Below, piece after piece: positions 24,929 through 32,960 of a stretch of DNA of 64,000 nucleotides; within the stretch, counting starts at the first letter, position 1; every line of letters begins with the position of its first letter. The stretch comes from DATARN01 sp963851105. Its GTDB lineage: Bacteria; Actinomycetota; Acidimicrobiia; Acidimicrobiales; Palsa-688. The DNA lies in NCBI GenBank assembly GCA_963851105.1, contig CAWKNP010000009.1, positions 124,001 through 188,000 on the forward strand, written 5' to 3'. Under the pieces are notes generated by a model. That model saw only the letters and a list, made by a program, of their open reading frames with translations. It was not told the DNA's origin and did not search any database. The translations under genes were made by a program, and so were the position numbers.

Positions 24929-26242
24929 ATGTCCAGGCAGTATTGGGTCGAAACCCTTGGCTGCCCGAAGAACGAGGTCGACTCAGCAAAACTGGTCGGG
25001 ACCCTGGTAGCCGACGGCTACACGCCGGCCGCGGGGCCGGATCAAGCGGATCTTGTCGTGGTCAACACTTGTGCCTTCATCGGCGCTGCCCGCCAAGAGT
25101 CGATCGACACGGTCCTGGCCCTGGCCGACGTCCGCCAAGACGGGGCTCGCCTGGTCGTGACCGGCTGCATGGCCGAGCGCTACGGCGAGGAGTTGGCCTC
25201 CGCCCTCCCCGAGGTCGACCTGGTGGCGGGCTTCGGCGTCGCCGTCACCCTGAGCACCCGCCCCTCCCGCACCTCCCGCCACGATGGCCACGATGGGCCT
25301 GCGGCGGGCCGGTCCGTTCCTGACTTCGACCTCCTCAACCTGCCCCGGCCCAAGGCGGACTCTCCGTGGGCCTACGTCAAGGTGGCCGAGGGATGCGACC
25401 GCAAGTGCGGCTTCTGTGCCATCCCGTCGTTCCGGGGCAGGCAGCGGTCGCGGTCGCAGGACTCGATCCTGGCCGAGGTGGAGGCGCTCGAGGTCTCGGA
25501 GATCGTCCTGGTCGCCCAGGACCTGGCCTCCTATGGGCGTGATATCGGCCGCCCCGGGGACCTCATCGCGCTGGTCAAACAGGTCACCCGTCGCGTTGCC
25601 CGGACCCGCTTGCTGTACTTGTATCCCTCTGAGCTGTCCGACGGTCTGATTGACGTGATGGGCGACAGCGGTTGCGCGTACTTCGACCTGTCGCTGCAGC
25701 ACGCCTCGCGCCCGCACCTGCGGCGCATGCGCCGCTGGGGCTCGGGGGCCCGTTTCTCCGAGCGCATCGCGACCATCCGGGCCCGATATCCCGAGGCTGC
25801 GTTCCGGTCATCGTTCATCGTCGGCTACCCGGGGGAAACAGAAGACGATCACGACACCCTGCTCGAGTTCCTGGAGACAGCTCAGCTGGACTGGGCGGGA
25901 TTCTTCCCGTTCTCCTCGGAGGAGGGCACGTACGCCGCCGACCTGCCCGACACCGTCGACGCCGGACTGATGGCCGAGCGACTCCTCGAATGCAGTGAAT
26001 TGCAAGACGCCATCACCGCCGACAAACGCACCGCCCTGATCGGCCAGACGATGGAAGTGCTGGTCGATCGCCCGGGAGTCGGCCGCAGCCACCGAGAGGC
26101 ACCCGAGATTGACGGCGTCGTCCAGTTGCCCGTGGCCGCGACCCGCGAACGCGTCGGGCAGTTCGTCACCGTGCACGTCACGGCCAGCGCGGGCCCCGAC
26201 CTGGAAGCCGAGCTGGCGCCCGCCGAGGTGGCGGTGGCATGA
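24929..26242 (+). CDS. rimO: Ribosomal protein uS12 methylthiotransferase RimO
   Basis: Radical SAM enzyme that methylthiolates an aspartate of ribosomal protein S12. The 437-residue protein has the N-terminal UPF0004 cluster cysteines (ETLGCPKNEVDS, VVNTCAFI, VTGCMAERY), the radical SAM CDRKCGFCAIPSFRG motif near residue 155 and a C-terminal TRAM domain. The ETLGCPKN and QDLASYG motifs separate it from MiaB, which is also in the window at 32961. The stop overlaps the pgsA ATG. Confidence 0.94.
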   Translation: MSRQYWVETLGCPKNEVDSAKLVGTLVADGYTPAAGPDQADLVVVNTCAFIGAARQESIDTVLALADVRQDGARLVVTGCMAERYGEELASALPEVDLVAGFGVAVTLSTRPSRTSRHDGHDGPAAGRSVPDFDLLNLPRPKADSPWAYVKVAEGCDRKCGFCAIPSFRGRQRSRSQDSILAEVEALEVSEIVLVAQDLASYGRDIGRPGDLIALVKQVTRRVARTRLLYLYPSELSDGLIDVMGDSGCAYFDLSLQHASRPHLRRMRRWGSGARFSERIATIRARYPEAAFRSSFIVGYPGETEDDHDTLLEFLETAQLDWAGFFPFSSEEGTYAADLPDTVDAGLMAERLLECSELQDAITADKRTALIGQTMEVLVDRPGVGRSHREAPEIDGVVQLPVAATRERVGQFVTVHVTASAGPDLEAELAPAEVAVA

Positions 26243-26868
26243 CCACCGCGTCGGGTGACAGCGGGCCGAGAGCGGTATCGCCGATCGCACCGATCCCGCC
26301 GATCCCCCCGGTCGTCGGGTACGGGCCGACCGCCTTGCTGACACCGGCCAACGCCTTGACCTCGGTGCGGTTGCTGGCTGCTCCGCTCCTCGTGATCATG
26401 GTGCTGCAACGCCCGACGTCATGGTTGACCTGCGCGGTGTGGACCGTGCTGGCCGGTACCGACGGCATCGACGGCTGGCTGGCCCGCCGGCACGGCACGA
26501 CGCGGTCGGGAGCGTTTCTCGACCCGCTGGCCGACAAATTCCTCGTCCTCGGTGCCATGTTCGCCCTGGTGGCGGACCACCGCTTCTTCTGGCTGCCAGT
26601 GACGATCATCGCGGTGCGCGAGGTGGCCATCTCGCTGTATCGGGTCGTCGCCGCCCGCCGCGGCGTCTCGGTGCCTGCCAGCGCCCTGGCCAAGATGAAG
26701 ACGCTCGTCCAGGCGGTGGCGATCGGGGCCGTTGTGCTGCCGGTCACCGGCCACCACCGGTTCCTCGGGGTGACCGCCCTGTGGGTGGCGGTGGTCCTGA
26801 CCGTGGTCACCGGCGTCCAGTACCTGGTCCACGCCCGGACCCCGGCGGCCGCTCCCACGGCTCCTTAG
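26239..26868 (+). CDS. pgsA: CDP-diacylglycerol--glycerol-3-phosphate 3-phosphatidyltransferase
   Basis: Membrane enzyme of phosphatidylglycerol synthesis, or a closely related CDP-alcohol phosphatidyltransferase. The 209-residue protein has TPANALTSVRLLAAPLLV, the family motif DGIDGWLARR-x8-GAFLDPLADK near residue 76 and several hydrophobic segments. The first ~25 residues are Pro/Ile-rich. The ATGA overlap with rimO indicates translational coupling. It precedes cinA, a frequent actinobacterial order. Confidence 0.9.
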   Translation: MTTASGDSGPRAVSPIAPIPPIPPVVGYGPTALLTPANALTSVRLLAAPLLVIMVLQRPTSWLTCAVWTVLAGTDGIDGWLARRHGTTRSGAFLDPLADKFLVLGAMFALVADHRFFWLPVTIIAVREVAISLYRVVAARRGVSVPASALAKMKTLVQAVAIGAVVLPVTGHHRFLGVTALWVAVVLTVVTGVQYLVHARTPAAAPTAP

Positions 26869-26897
26869 CCGTAGCCGACCCGCCAACCCGCCCGCCT

Positions 26898-28139
26898 ATG
26901 CGTTGCGAAGTCGTCGCCGTCGGCACCGAACTGCTGCTCGGACAGGTCGTCGACACCAACTCGGCGTGGATCGGCGAGCAACTGGCCGAAGCGGGGATCG
27001 ACTCCTTTTTCCAGGTCAAGGTCGGTGACAACCAGGCGCGTATCGCCGCAGCCCTGCGCGATGCGCTGGCCCGCAGCGACGCGGTGATCTGCTGCGGCGG
27101 CCTCGGCCCTACCCAGGACGACATCACCCGGGAAGCCATCGCTGAGGTGATGGGCGTTACGCTGCGGCGGGACCCGGCGCTCGTCGAGGTTATCGGCTCC
27201 CTGTTCAGTTCCCGCCGGCGGGCCATGGCGGCCAACAATCTGCACCAGGCGGACGTGCCCGAAGGCGCGACCGTGATCCCCCAGACTCGGGGCACCGCCC
27301 CCGGCCTGATTTGCCCGGTCGGCAGCGCCGGCCAGGTCGTCTACGCCGTCCCCGGTGTGCCCGCCGAGATGCGCGAGATGGTCGCCCGGGCGATCATTCC
27401 CGACCTGCAGCGCCGGTCGGGTACGACGGCCACCATCCGTAGCCGCACGTTGCGCACCTGGGGCCTCTCCGAGTCGGGGCTGGCCGAGATCGTGGCGCCC
27501 CGGGTCGACGCCCTCGACGCCGGCGGCAACCCGACGATCGCCTTTCTCGCCTCGGGCATCGAAGGCATAAAGGTCCGGATCACCGCCAAGGGACCTGACA
27601 TCGACACCACGAGCGCCATCCTCGACGTGGAGGAGGCGCAGCTGCGGGCCCTGCTCGGCGAAGTCGTCTTCGGCGTCGACGACGAGTCCATGGAGGTCGC
27701 GGTGGCGGGCCTGCTCCGCGCCCGGGGCCTCAGCCTCGCAGTGGCGGAGTCGTTGACCGGTGGGCTGGTCGGCGCCCGGATCACCGCGGTGCCCGGGGCC
27801 AGCGACTTCTTCCGGGGCGCCATCGTCTCCTACCACAGTGCCGTCAAGCGCGATCTCCTGGGCGTCCCCGACGGCCCGGTCGTGAGCGAGGTGGCGGCGA
27901 AGGCCATGGCGGCGGGTGCCGCCCGGGTGCTCGGCGCCGATGTCGGCCTGGCCGTCACGGGCGTGGCGGGACCGACCGAGCAGGAAGGCCAGCCGGTCGG
28001 GACGGTGTGGCTCGGCCTGGCCATGGCGGGCGAAACGTCGGCGACCCTGGTGCGCCTGCCCGGCCAACGCGAGCAGGTCCGCCAGCTGGCGACCATCTCA
28101 CTGCTCGACCTGCTGCGCCGCCGCCTCCTGCGGGGCTGA
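26898..28139 (+). CDS. cinA: CinA family protein (competence/damage-inducible; pyrophosphatase plus NMN amidase domains)
   Basis: 413-residue two-domain protein. The N-terminal MoCF/COG1058 domain has VAVGTELLLGQVVDTN, CCGGLGPTQDDIT and the YAVPGVPAEM loop. The C-terminal CinA domain has LAVAESLTGGLVGARITAVPGAS near residue 280 and VGLAVTGVAGPTEQEGQPVGTVW, the amidase part linked in some bacteria to NMN deamidation. I took the ATG at 26898, where the conserved core begins. recA is 2.1 kb downstream, split from it by thpR and a sigma/anti-sigma pair. Confidence 0.93.
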   Translation: MRCEVVAVGTELLLGQVVDTNSAWIGEQLAEAGIDSFFQVKVGDNQARIAAALRDALARSDAVICCGGLGPTQDDITREAIAEVMGVTLRRDPALVEVIGSLFSSRRRAMAANNLHQADVPEGATVIPQTRGTAPGLICPVGSAGQVVYAVPGVPAEMREMVARAIIPDLQRRSGTTATIRSRTLRTWGLSESGLAEIVAPRVDALDAGGNPTIAFLASGIEGIKVRITAKGPDIDTTSAILDVEEAQLRALLGEVVFGVDDESMEVAVAGLLRARGLSLAVAESLTGGLVGARITAVPGASDFFRGAIVSYHSAVKRDLLGVPDGPVVSEVAAKAMAAGAARVLGADVGLAVTGVAGPTEQEGQPVGTVWLGLAMAGETSATLVRLPGQREQVRQLATISLLDLLRRRLLRG

Positions 28140-28140
28140 G

Positions 28141-28653
28141 GTGCGGCTGTTCGTTGCCGTCTGGCCGCCGGCGCCGGTCGTCGAGCTACTGGCGGGGATC
28201 GAGCGTCCGCCCACCCCGGGCCTGCGCTGGACCACCGAGGATCAGTGGCACGTGACGCTTCGTTTCCTCGGCGAGGTCACCGGGGACGACGGGGGAAAAA
28301 AGACGTTCGACTCTCTCCAGTCCATTCAGCGCAACCGACCGGCGACGGCCAGGGCAGGACCGGCAGTGGTAGCCCTCGGGCCGACGGTGCTCTGCCTGCC
28401 GGTGGCCGGCCTCGATGAGTTGGCGGCCGATGTCGGTCGCGCCACCGCCGACATCGGGGCGCCGGTGGGCAAGCGGCCCTTCCGCGGCCACCTGACTATC
28501 GCCCGGTTGAAAGAGGGCGCCCGGGTCCCGCCGTCGGCGTGGGCGGCGCTGTCCGCGTCGTGGAACGTCGACGAGGTGACGCTGGTGGCCAGCCAGTTGC
28601 GCCCGACGGGGGCCCATTACGAGGTGATCGGCCGGGTCCCTTTGGAAGGGTAA
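28141..28653 (+). CDS. thpR: RNA 2',3'-cyclic phosphodiesterase (2H family)
   Basis: Predicted 2',3'-cyclic phosphodiesterase or 2'-5' RNA ligase-type enzyme. The 170-residue protein has the two HxT motifs of the 2H superfamily, HVTLRFLGEV near residue 37 and HLTIARLK near 118. The GTG at 28141 is 2 bases after the cinA stop; cinA-thpR pairing is common. A run of A and G (GGGGGAAAAAAG) encodes a DDGGKK loop. Confidence 0.88.
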   Translation: MRLFVAVWPPAPVVELLAGIERPPTPGLRWTTEDQWHVTLRFLGEVTGDDGGKKTFDSLQSIQRNRPATARAGPAVVALGPTVLCLPVAGLDELAADVGRATADIGAPVGKRPFRGHLTIARLKEGARVPPSAWAALSASWNVDEVTLVASQLRPTGAHYEVIGRVPLEG

Positions 28654-28761
28654 TGGGTGCCCGGGCGGCGGTTGACCACCGGCGGTGCCCATGTTCTGGG
28701 CCCGCAACGCGGTGCACCCCACTTCGGTGCTCGCCTCCGGTGGGACCCGATCTCTGCACGC

Positions 28762-29499
28762 TTAGGTCGAGGGGAACATCGCCCGGTACTTGATGGTGTT
28801 CGCCTCGAGGATCTCCACCCCGTGGACGGCACCGATTCCCGGCGGGATAGGGGCCGTCAGGGTGCCCTGCCCGTACTCCACCGGGATCGTGGCGAGCGCC
28901 ACCGGGGCACTGCCGTCGGAAGGCTCGACCAGCACTTGATACGTGCCCAGGGCTACCGCCCGGTCGGCCGGTTCGTCGAGGTGGATCACCAGTCGGGCCG
29001 GCTGGGAGGCGGTTCCCGGGAAGGCGACCAGCTGGCAGGTCGAGCGGCCCCCGTCGGCGCGCACGACCACGGCGCGTGCGGTCTGGCGGTCCACGGGCGC
29101 CGCATTGATCGCAGCCGTCCGATGGCGACCGGCCAGCGCGACGAGGGCCGCGGCGATCACGACCGCGGCCGCCGTTGCCACCAGGGCGGGGCGGGTGCCC
29201 CGCCGTCGGGCCCGTGCGGTGCGGATCGCATCGAGGGGGAGAGGCGATGCCGCTGCGCCCGGCGCGACAGCGGCGATCAGGCGGGCCGTGACCCGCGACT
29301 CGAAGCCGATGTCCGGTTCTACCGGCGGCGCAAGGAGGAGCAGATTGTCCGCCACCTGGACCAGCCCGTCGAGGTGCGCCCGGCAGTGAGCGCACTGCTC
29401 CAGGTGCTCGAGGGCGGCGCCGCGTTCGTCGCCGGCCAGCAGGCCGAGCGCCAGTTCGGGCGCCTGCTCGTGGAACTCGCCGCAATCGAGACTTGTCAT
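28762..29499 (-). CDS. Anti-sigma factor, RskA-like membrane protein with zinc-binding N-terminus
   Basis: 245-residue membrane regulator expected to hold the adjacent ECF sigma factor inactive. The N-terminal cytoplasmic part has the zinc anti-sigma pattern HLEQCAHCRAHL near residue 32 (HxxxCxxC). A membrane segment (VATAAAVVIAAALVALAG) is near 105-122, and the extracytoplasmic C-terminal part matches the RskA C-terminal domain pattern (YQVLVEPSDGSAPVALATI). It overlaps the sigma gene by 4 bases. Confidence 0.87.
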   Translation of the reverse strand: MTSLDCGEFHEQAPELALGLLAGDERGAALEHLEQCAHCRAHLDGLVQVADNLLLLAPPVEPDIGFESRVTARLIAAVAPGAAASPLPLDAIRTARARRRGTRPALVATAAAVVIAAALVALAGRHRTAAINAAPVDRQTARAVVVRADGGRSTCQLVAFPGTASQPARLVIHLDEPADRAVALGTYQVLVEPSDGSAPVALATIPVEYGQGTLTAPIPPGIGAVHGVEILEANTIKYRAMFPST

Positions 29500-30110
29500 G
29501 GCCTGAGTTCCTCTCGGGCGACGACCGCGGCCGTCGCCGACCTGTCGCTCTCGTCGCCATCATCGGCCAGCGCCTCGCGCAACTTGTGCATCCCCGCCCG
29601 GATCCTGGTCTTCGCCGTGCCCAGCGGGATGTTCTCGTTCTCGCTTACTTCTTTCGCGGTGCGGCCCATGAGGCCGGCGAGGACCAGCGCCCGCCGTTGC
29701 TGCTCGGGAAGCTCGGCCATGGCGGTGCGCAAACGGGCGGCCTGGTCGGCCAGTTCGGCGGCGTGGCCGGGTTCGGCGCCCATGCCGGTGGCGTGCAATT
29801 CCAGTGCCGCCAGCGTCGTGGGGTCGACCGGGATGGAGCGCCGCATGCGCAGGGTGTCGATGGCCACATTGCGGGTGATGGTGAGCAGCCAGGTGGGGAC
29901 CGATCCTCGCCGCGGGTCGTAGGTGGCGGCGTGGCGCCAGGCCCGGGTGAACGCCTCCTGGGCCACGTCTTCGGCCATGGCGGCGTCCACGACGATAGAG
30001 ACAGCCAGGCCGTAGACGCGGGCCTGATGGCGCCGGATGAAGGCGGCCGCGGCCGTCGGGTCCCCGTCGCCGTACCCGCTCAGCAGTGCGTCATCGGCGG
30101 CTATCCACAT
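29496..30110 (-). CDS. ECF RNA polymerase sigma factor (SigK-like)
   Basis: 204-residue sigma factor with only regions 2 and 4: VVDAAMAEDVAQEAFTRAWR and VPTWLLTITRNVAIDTLRMRR, then ELPEQQRRALVLAGLMGRTAKEV with the GTAKTRIRAGMHKLRE helix-turn-helix. Pairing with an RskA-type anti-sigma points to the SigK-like group that senses an extracytoplasmic signal. The two genes run away from recA; 172 bases separate the sigma start from the recA start. Confidence 0.92.
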   Translation of the reverse strand: MWIAADDALLSGYGDGDPTAAAAFIRRHQARVYGLAVSIVVDAAMAEDVAQEAFTRAWRHAATYDPRRGSVPTWLLTITRNVAIDTLRMRRSIPVDPTTLAALELHATGMGAEPGHAAELADQAARLRTAMAELPEQQRRALVLAGLMGRTAKEVSENENIPLGTAKTRIRAGMHKLREALADDGDESDRSATAAVVAREELRP

Positions 30111-30175
30111 CTCGGAGTGATGCTACGGGTGAAAGCCGATTCGGGATTGGCCCTCTTGTCGCAGCATCGCCCGCA

Positions 30176-30189
30176 CGAACGCTTGTTCG
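30176..30189. promoter_or_regulatory. SOS box (LexA operator) upstream of recA
   Basis: CGAAC-gctt-GTTCG is a perfect match to the actinobacterial/Bacillus-type LexA box core. It lies 94 bases before the recA start. A second small inverted repeat, GTTAC-agagat-GTAAC (30209-30224), follows in the leader; its role is unknown. Confidence 0.85.
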
Positions 30190-30282
30190 GGTATAGCATA
30201 GGCAAGTAGTTACAGAGATGTAACCGTCACACCCCCTTCGTAGGGTTCTCCTCGATCAGTCCGGCCGCGAAAGAAAGGCTCT

Positions 30283-31335
30283 GTGGTGGAACGAGACAAG
30301 GCATTGGACCTGGCCCTTGGCCAGATCGAGAAGCAGTTTGGCAAAGGCTCGATCATGCGCATGGGTCAAAACCTGCACATGCAGATCGAAGCCATATCGA
30401 CGGGGGCGCTGTCGCTCGACCTCGCTCTTGGGATCGGCGGCTTACCGCGGGGTCGTGTCGTCGAGATCTACGGGCCGGAGTCCTCGGGCAAGTCGACCCT
30501 GGCCATGCACGTGGTCGCCGAGGCCCAGCGCAACGGTGGGATCTGCGCCTACATCGACGCCGAGCACGCCATGGACCCGGTGTACGCCAAGGCCATCGGG
30601 GTCAACATCGATGATCTCTTGATCTCGCAGCCCGACACCGGTGAGCAGGCCCTCGAGATCGTCGACATGCTGATCCGCTCGGGTGCGCTCGACGTCGTGG
30701 TCATCGACTCGGTCGCTGCCTTGACACCGCGGGCCGAGATCGAGGGGGACATGGGCGACACCCATGTCGGCTTGCAGGCGCGCCTGATGTCCCAGGCCCT
30801 CCGCAAGTTGACCGCCACCCTCAGCAAGTCCAACACCATCGCCATCTTCATCAACCAGCTGCGGGAGAAGATCGGTGTGATGTATGGCAGTCCCGAGACG
30901 ACACCTGGTGGGCGGGCCCTGAAGTTCTATTCGTCCGTGCGGCTCGATATCCGCCGGGTCGAATCGATCAAGGACGGCGCCGAGATCATCGGCAACCGCA
31001 CCCGGGTCAAGGTCGCCAAGAACAAGTGTGCGTCGCCTTTCAAGACCTGTGAGTTCGACATCATGTACGGCAAGGGCATAAGCCGGGAAGGCTCGATGCT
31101 CGATGTCGCGGTCGATCTCGCCATCGTCAAGAAGGCGGGCGCCTGGTACACCTACCAGGGCGAACAGCTCGGGCAGGGTCGGGAGAACGCCAAGTCCTAC
31201 CTGGCCGAGAACCTCGAACTGATGATCGAGATCTCCGAGAAGGTCCGCCAGCAGGTGGGGATCGGGGCCGACGGCGAAGACGTGCCCCTGGGCCAGGGTG
31301 TCGGCGACGATGATCCCGTCGTGATCGGGGACTGA
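30283..31335 (+). CDS. recA: Recombinase RecA
   Basis: DNA strand-exchange protein and LexA co-protease. The 350-residue protein is full length: Walker A GPESSGKSTL near residue 63, Walker B VVVIDSVAAL near 142, the FINQLREKIGVMYG loop L2 region and an acidic C-terminus. Two GTG codons (30283, 30286) are possible starts; SD AGAAAGG is 4 or 7 bases away, the second being better placed. Regulation by LexA is supported by the upstream SOS box. No recX follows, unlike many actinobacteria. Confidence 0.97.
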   Translation: MVERDKALDLALGQIEKQFGKGSIMRMGQNLHMQIEAISTGALSLDLALGIGGLPRGRVVEIYGPESSGKSTLAMHVVAEAQRNGGICAYIDAEHAMDPVYAKAIGVNIDDLLISQPDTGEQALEIVDMLIRSGALDVVVIDSVAALTPRAEIEGDMGDTHVGLQARLMSQALRKLTATLSKSNTIAIFINQLREKIGVMYGSPETTPGGRALKFYSSVRLDIRRVESIKDGAEIIGNRTRVKVAKNKCASPFKTCEFDIMYGKGISREGSMLDVAVDLAIVKKAGAWYTYQGEQLGQGRENAKSYLAENLELMIEISEKVRQQVGIGADGEDVPLGQGVGDDDPVVIGD

Positions 31336-31424
31336 GCCCGCCCGTCCGCCCGTCCGCCCGATCCCGCAGAGCGCCGCAACCTCTATCCCGCGGGCAGACC
31401 CTGCCCCGCCGAGGACGTGGCGCG

Positions 31425-32069
31425 ATGATGGACAGGGTGGCCTGGGTCTATCGCGACCGAGCCCAGGCGGGGACGGTGTTGGCCGACCTGCTGGTGGGCT
31501 GTGCTGACCGGGGCGATGTCACCGTGCTGGCGTTGCCCCGGGGCGGGGTGCCCGTCGCGGCGCCCATCGCGCGGGCCCTGAAGGCCCCGCTCGACATTCT
31601 GGCGGTGCGCAAACTCGGCGTCCCCGGCCACGAGGAGTTGGCCATGGGAGCTCTGGCCGAAGGCGGCGTCAGAGTGGTCAACGCCGACGTCGTGGCGGGC
31701 CTCGCCATCAGTGAGGCGATGATCGACGCCGCCACCGCGGCGGCGCTCGGTCCACTTGGCGACCAGGAGGTCCGGTTTCGGGGCACCCGTACCCCCGTGG
31801 CGCGCGCAGGGCGCTGCATCGTGCTCGTCGACGACGGTCTCGCCACCGGCGCCACCATGGAGGCGGCCATCATCTCGTGCCGCCAGGCGGGCGCGGCCTG
31901 GATCACCGTGGCGGTCCCCGTCGGAGCGCCCGCCACCGTTGCCCGCTTGGCGACGCTGGCCGATGACGTCATTTGCCCGCTCCAGCCTGGCTCCTTCCGG
32001 GCGGTGGGGCTGGCGTACGCAGATTTTTCCCCCGTCGCCGACTCCGAAGTCGTGGCCTTACTCAGCTGA
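31425..32069 (+). CDS. Phosphoribosyltransferase family protein
   Basis: 214-residue type I phosphoribosyltransferase fold. The PRPP-binding loop is CIVLVDDGLATGATMEAA near residue 130; the N-terminal half has VLALPRGGVPVAAPIARAL and AVRKLGVPGHEELAMGA, typical of the ComF-like/erythromycin-esterase-associated PRTase group. The ATG at 31425 follows GAGGA. Substrate base is unknown; it stands alone between recA and a convergent DUF2236 gene. Confidence 0.82.
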   Translation: MMDRVAWVYRDRAQAGTVLADLLVGCADRGDVTVLALPRGGVPVAAPIARALKAPLDILAVRKLGVPGHEELAMGALAEGGVRVVNADVVAGLAISEAMIDAATAAALGPLGDQEVRFRGTRTPVARAGRCIVLVDDGLATGATMEAAIISCRQAGAAWITVAVPVGAPATVARLATLADDVICPLQPGSFRAVGLAYADFSPVADSEVVALLS

Positions 32070-32091
32070 GCCCGGTGTAAGCCCGCTCGCA

Positions 32092-32937
32092 CTACATCCG
32101 GGGCATCCCCAGCCCCCGGCGCACCGTGAGGTAGCGGTAGGGGAGCGAGGTGCGCGCCGCCGGTAGCCGGTGGTAGCCACCGCGGAGGTGGCGATCGAGG
32201 CGCTCGAAGCGAACTTGCTCGGCGGCGGTCAGCGTCAGGCCCAGGCGCTCACCCAGCCGCGGGTCCAGGGTCCCGAGGGCGAGGATCCTCAGCGGCGCCA
32301 TGGCCGCGGGCGGCACGAACCAGCGCCGGTACCAGAGGATGTCGCGTATCACCCGGGCGCTGGTGGCACCGGCCCCCAGGGTCGCGCCCGCCAGCATCTG
32401 GTCGAGGTAGGCGGCGAAGGCCGGGCGATCGGTCGGGACGAGGGTGGCCGGGATCCCGAAGAACCGTGCGAACGCGACCATGTCCTGGTAGAAGGCCTCT
32501 GCCTCGCCCGGTTCGTAGGGGCGGACCCAACGGGTGAATGCCACGTCGCAAGTGTCCACCAACGTGGCCCACACCCAAAGCAGGAGCGAGGCGTCATGGG
32601 CGCTGTAGGGCGCGCTGCCCGCCATCCCGTTGATCCGGTCGTGCAGGCGGTAGATCTGCTCGGCCGCGGCCATGGGCTCGGTTCCCGCCCCGAAGATCAG
32701 TCGCATGGCCGCGTCGGAGGTGGCCCAGAGCCGTTTCACAGGGTGAGCCTGGAAATGGCTGTGGTCGGCGACGGCGGCCCCGACGCTCGGGTGGGCCACC
32801 TCCATCACGAGAGCCCGGGGATAGAGGAGCATCACGATGGGTTCGCCCACGACCAGGCGGATCGTGCTGGCCCGGTGAAACGGAGACGGCGCCGACCGGT
32901 CGAGCGAACCGAGGACCGGAGGGGGGCCAGCGGTCAC
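32092..32937 (-). CDS. DUF2236 (MpaB/Lcp-like) family protein
   Basis: 281-residue protein of the oxygenase MpaB family, related to the haem-binding latex-clearing fold. Visible family features are EVAHPSVGAAVADHSHFQAHPVKRLWAT near residue 45 and HDASLLLWVWATLVDTCDVAF near 113. Function is not defined for most members. Start GTG at 32937 lies 23 bases from the divergent miaB start. Confidence 0.8.
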   Translation of the reverse strand: MTAGPPPVLGSLDRSAPSPFHRASTIRLVVGEPIVMLLYPRALVMEVAHPSVGAAVADHSHFQAHPVKRLWATSDAAMRLIFGAGTEPMAAAEQIYRLHDRINGMAGSAPYSAHDASLLLWVWATLVDTCDVAFTRWVRPYEPGEAEAFYQDMVAFARFFGIPATLVPTDRPAFAAYLDQMLAGATLGAGATSARVIRDILWYRRWFVPPAAMAPLRILALGTLDPRLGERLGLTLTAAEQVRFERLDRHLRGGYHRLPAARTSLPYRYLTVRRGLGMPRM

Positions 32938-32947
32938 CGAGCCAACG

Positions 32948-32953
32948 TATCCT
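32948..32953 (+). promoter_or_regulatory. Candidate -10 box for leaderless miaB transcript
   Basis: TATCCT lies 7 bases before the miaB GTG. It is inside the short divergent gap with the DUF2236 gene and would drive the miaB-dap cluster. Confidence 0.45.
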
Positions 32954-32960
32954 GCAGGGC

